From NCBI RefSeq assembly GCF_000215955.2, contig NZ_AFNV02000010.1, positions 1 through 64,000 of the forward strand: a stretch of DNA of 64,000 bases. Direction: 5' to 3'. This DNA comes from Salinisphaera shabanensis E1L3A (GTDB lineage Bacteria > Pseudomonadota > Gammaproteobacteria > Nevskiales > Salinisphaeraceae). The notes below the pieces were generated by a model that was given only the letters and a program-made list of their open reading frames with translations, had not been told where the DNA came from and did not search any database. Each line of letters starts with the position of its first letter. Position 1 is the stretch's first letter. A program made the position numbers and the translations under genes. Below are positions 61,934 to 64,000 of this stretch, piece after piece.

Positions 61934-62941
61934 CTACTCGACCAGCAGGAATCCCGCAATCCAGCCCGTACGGCCATCGTCGAACCGAATACGCCGCCAG
62001 TCTTTTTCCCGGCCGGTGACCATCACGCGCTCGTTGCGCTTGGCCTGGAACTTGACGCCGTTTCCCGTTGACGGGCCCGAGCGGACGTTAACCACGTCGC
62101 CGCCGATATAACGTGTCGGCCCGGTTTCCGGCACGCCTTGCGGCAGCGCGGATTCCGACTCGTCGCCGCTGGGCGGTGCTTCGCTGGCCTGCGCCGGATC
62201 GTTATTGGCCATGGCGCTGTCGTTGGCCATGGGAGCGCTGCTGCCGGCCAGCAGGAAATCGGCTACCCAACCAACGGTATAATCGTCGCCGAAAACGACC
62301 TGCGCCCATTCGCTGCGCGTATCGAGCACGGCGACACGTGTATTGCGATCCGCCTGACGCAGAACCCGACCGCGTGTGCTCGGTTTGCTGCGGATATTGA
62401 CGTTATCGCCATCGATTCGCGACTGCGGCAGGTTCTGCATGATCTGCGGCAGATTTTTCTGGGCAGAGCCGTTGCCGGCCTCGGCCGCTTTCGCTGCCCA
62501 GCGCGCGGCTTCGGCCAGATCCTGACGTACGCCATTGCCACGAACGTACAACACCGCGAGATTGTTCTGGGCCGCCGGCTCGCCATGCTCGGCTGCGCGC
62601 TTGAACCATTCCGCGGCCTTGGCGCTGTCCTGCGGTACGCCGTGGCCTTCCTGATACATGATGCCGAGATTATGCTCGGCCTTGGAATAATTCTGGGCCG
62701 CGGCCTTTTCATACCAGTCGCGCGCCTGGGCATAGTCCTGCTCTACGCCATAACCTTCATCGTAGAGCACGCCCATGTTGTATTGCGCATTGGCACTGCC
62801 ATTTTCGGCGAGCGGCCGCGCGCTTTTGAGAACCTGCGCGGCCTCGGCATCGCTGGGCCCTTGCTGGGCGATAGCGCTCGTGGCACAGGCCAATGCGCTG
62901 ATAGCTATAACGGCAAGCCGTGCGATCGCTTTGTTCTTCAT
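61934..62941 (-). CDS. Periplasmic Sel1-repeat protein with two SH3 domains
   Basis: 335 residues from the ATG at 62941, preceded by AAGGA. Signal peptide ending SAIAQ (about residue 26). Four Sel1/TPR-like repeats (AQYNMGVLYDEGYGVEQDYA, AEHNLGIMYQEGHGVPQDSA, AQNNLAVLYVRGNGVRQDLA and a partial AQKNLPQI). Two bacterial SH3 domains follow, each with GDxVNxRSxPST (about residues 180-240 and 280-335). Likely binds peptidoglycan or partner proteins in the periplasm; role unknown. Confidence 0.92.
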   Translation of the reverse strand: MKNKAIARLAVIAISALACATSAIAQQGPSDAEAAQVLKSARPLAENGSANAQYNMGVLYDEGYGVEQDYAQARDWYEKAAAQNYSKAEHNLGIMYQEGHGVPQDSAKAAEWFKRAAEHGEPAAQNNLAVLYVRGNGVRQDLAEAARWAAKAAEAGNGSAQKNLPQIMQNLPQSRIDGDNVNIRSKPSTRGRVLRQADRNTRVAVLDTRSEWAQVVFGDDYTVGWVADFLLAGSSAPMANDSAMANNDPAQASEAPPSGDESESALPQGVPETGPTRYIGGDVVNVRSGPSTGNGVKFQAKRNERVMVTGREKDWRRIRFDDGRTGWIAGFLLVE

Positions 62942-63061
62942 GCTCAATCCTTCCATCGCGGCCGAAAGGTCGGCCGCCTACCCCTCATTCAGAAACGCTT
63001 TTTACCAGACCCTGAACCGCGATCAAACAGCGCGCGCCCGGCAAGGCTTCCCCCCTTGGTG

Positions 63062-64000
63062 TTAAGTGCTCGCCGGCCGATCCGGCGCATGCACGCCGTA
63101 GCGTACACGAGCCCAGACATACATCGCCCCACCGCCGAGCATCCATACCCCGAAAATCAACCACTCCACCGGCAATAAAGCCGAAGGACTGCCAGGCAGA
63201 TAAAGCACGACCAGCGCGATCGAAAGCACGATTGCAACTATACCGACGACTTTACCCGCGGGCACAACAAACGGCCGTGGCATATCCGGCTCGCGGTAGC
63301 GCAGAACGACGAAAGACGCGGCCACGAACAAATAGGCCAACACGATACCGAGCCCGCCCGCGTCGACCAGCCAGACCATCGCACTGCGCCCGAGAAACGG
63401 CGCCAGCGAAGTGACCACACCGATCAGCAGAATCGCATTGGCCGGCGTGTTGTAGCGCGGGTGCAGCTTGGCGAACATGCGCGGCAACATATCGGCATTG
63501 GCCAGGGCATAGATCGCACGCGAGCCGCCGATATAAAAGGCGTTCCAGCTGGTGATAATGCCGGCCATGCCCGCCAGAACCATCAGCTTGCCCGCCCACA
63601 CGCTCGAAAACGCCGCCTGCATGGCATCCGGCACTGCGAGCGAATCCAGATCGATGCCATCCGGTGACAGCACATACCCGGTCGCGAAGATAATCGCGGC
63701 GTACCAGAACACGGCGAGCAATACCGAAAACACCAGCAGCCGGCCGATATCCCGATGTGGCAGATCGATTTCCTCGGCCGCCTGCGGAATCACGTCGAAC
63801 CCCACGAACATGAAAGGCACCATCACGAGTACGCTCATGATGCCACCGGCGACGCTCGTATCGCCGGTAAACAGGGGCGTGAGATTGGCGCCTTCGCCAG
63901 TGAACAAGGCACCGGTCAGAAACAACAGCCCGACCGCGACGATCATCAGCGTGACCAGTTTCTGCACCAGGGCTGCCGTGCGAATGCCGATATAGTTAAC
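63062..64000 (-). CDS. APC-family amino acid permease, N-terminus beyond window
   Basis: The frame reads through the window edge (first visible codons V-N-Y-I-G-I-R), so the gene is incomplete at its 5' end. 312 residues seen with about eight transmembrane helices. SWNAFYIGGSRAIYALANADMLPRMFAKLHPRYNTPANAILLIG is the characteristic helix 8-9 region of APC amino acid/polyamine permeases. The substrate is not predictable from this part. Confidence 0.9.
   Translation of the reverse strand, partial: VNYIGIRTAALVQKLVTLMIVAVGLLFLTGALFTGEGANLTPLFTGDTSVAGGIMSVLVMVPFMFVGFDVIPQAAEEIDLPHRDIGRLLVFSVLLAVFWYAAIIFATGYVLSPDGIDLDSLAVPDAMQAAFSSVWAGKLMVLAGMAGIITSWNAFYIGGSRAIYALANADMLPRMFAKLHPRYNTPANAILLIGVVTSLAPFLGRSAMVWLVDAGGLGIVLAYLFVAASFVVLRYREPDMPRPFVVPAGKVVGIVAIVLSIALVVLYLPGSPSALLPVEWLIFGVWMLGGGAMYVWARVRYGVHAPDRPAST

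Overview
The window is high-GC chromosomal DNA from a gammaproteobacterium that is probably halotolerant or marine. The evidence is an argH / algZR / hemCDXY block as in pseudomonads, an ectoine hydroxylase, a two-subunit VC_2705-type sodium:solute symporter, and speA/speE, purT and slyD of gammaproteobacterial type. A Salinisphaera-like organism fits, but that is inference from gene content, not a database result.

Layout. 0-9.3 kb: a small unknown gene, an M23 peptidase, a large PAS/GGDEF/EAL protein, a DUF4393-like + DUF445 gene pair, and the symporter with its small DUF4212 subunit. 9.3-16.9 kb: an accessory island made of a decayed rhs (YD-repeat polymorphic toxin) array. Reading along the minus strand it holds a collapsed rhs gene with signal-peptide leader, core, C-terminal tip CT2 and membrane protein Imm2; then a displaced second tip with rhs body, core, CT1 and membrane protein Imm1; then mobile DNA (IS3 end remnant, a REP-associated tyrosine transposase with REP-like repeats, a YefM-YoeB toxin-antitoxin pair); then a third rhs core fragment cut by a second copy of the IS3 end. 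17-25 kb: malate synthase G, a GNAT + RimK-like ATP-grasp pair, a DJ-1/PfpI protein, a PAP2 phosphatase, and an OmpR/EnvZ-type two-component system divergent from a periplasmic EF-hand protein. 25.7-31.7 kb: a tripartite RND efflux operon whose outer-membrane gene carries a 2-bp frameshift. 32-41.6 kb: a lipoprotein, a YeeZ-like SDR, then hemY-hemX-hemD-hemC-algR-algZ divergent from argH. 41.6-49.2 kb: a stress-type glycine-rich protein, a 3-hydroxyisobutyrate dehydrogenase-family enzyme, a DUF748/AsmA-like giant, and divergent speA/speE. 50-52.6 kb: a likely osmotic/envelope stress group (CsbD, EctD, host-attachment family, DUF1328). 52.6-58.4 kb: a divergent FixJ/FixL-like pair, an operon of CaiB/BaiF CoA-transferase, GST and membrane protein, and purT. 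58.4-64 kb: an acidic-repeat lipoprotein, two SDR enzymes, OsmC, SlyD, a Sel1/SH3 protein, and the 3' part of an APC permease that runs off the window.

The most unusual material is the rhs island. Two distinct toxin tips, each followed directly by an AT-rich multi-helix membrane protein, are preserved in otherwise broken rhs genes. The breaks sit at very short repeats (C5, C5, AG x3), and an 11-bp tandem duplication has rewritten the end of the nearby transposase. These breaks could be decay, reversible switching or assembly error, and raw reads would decide. I found no tRNA, rRNA, CRISPR array or riboswitch that I could support.
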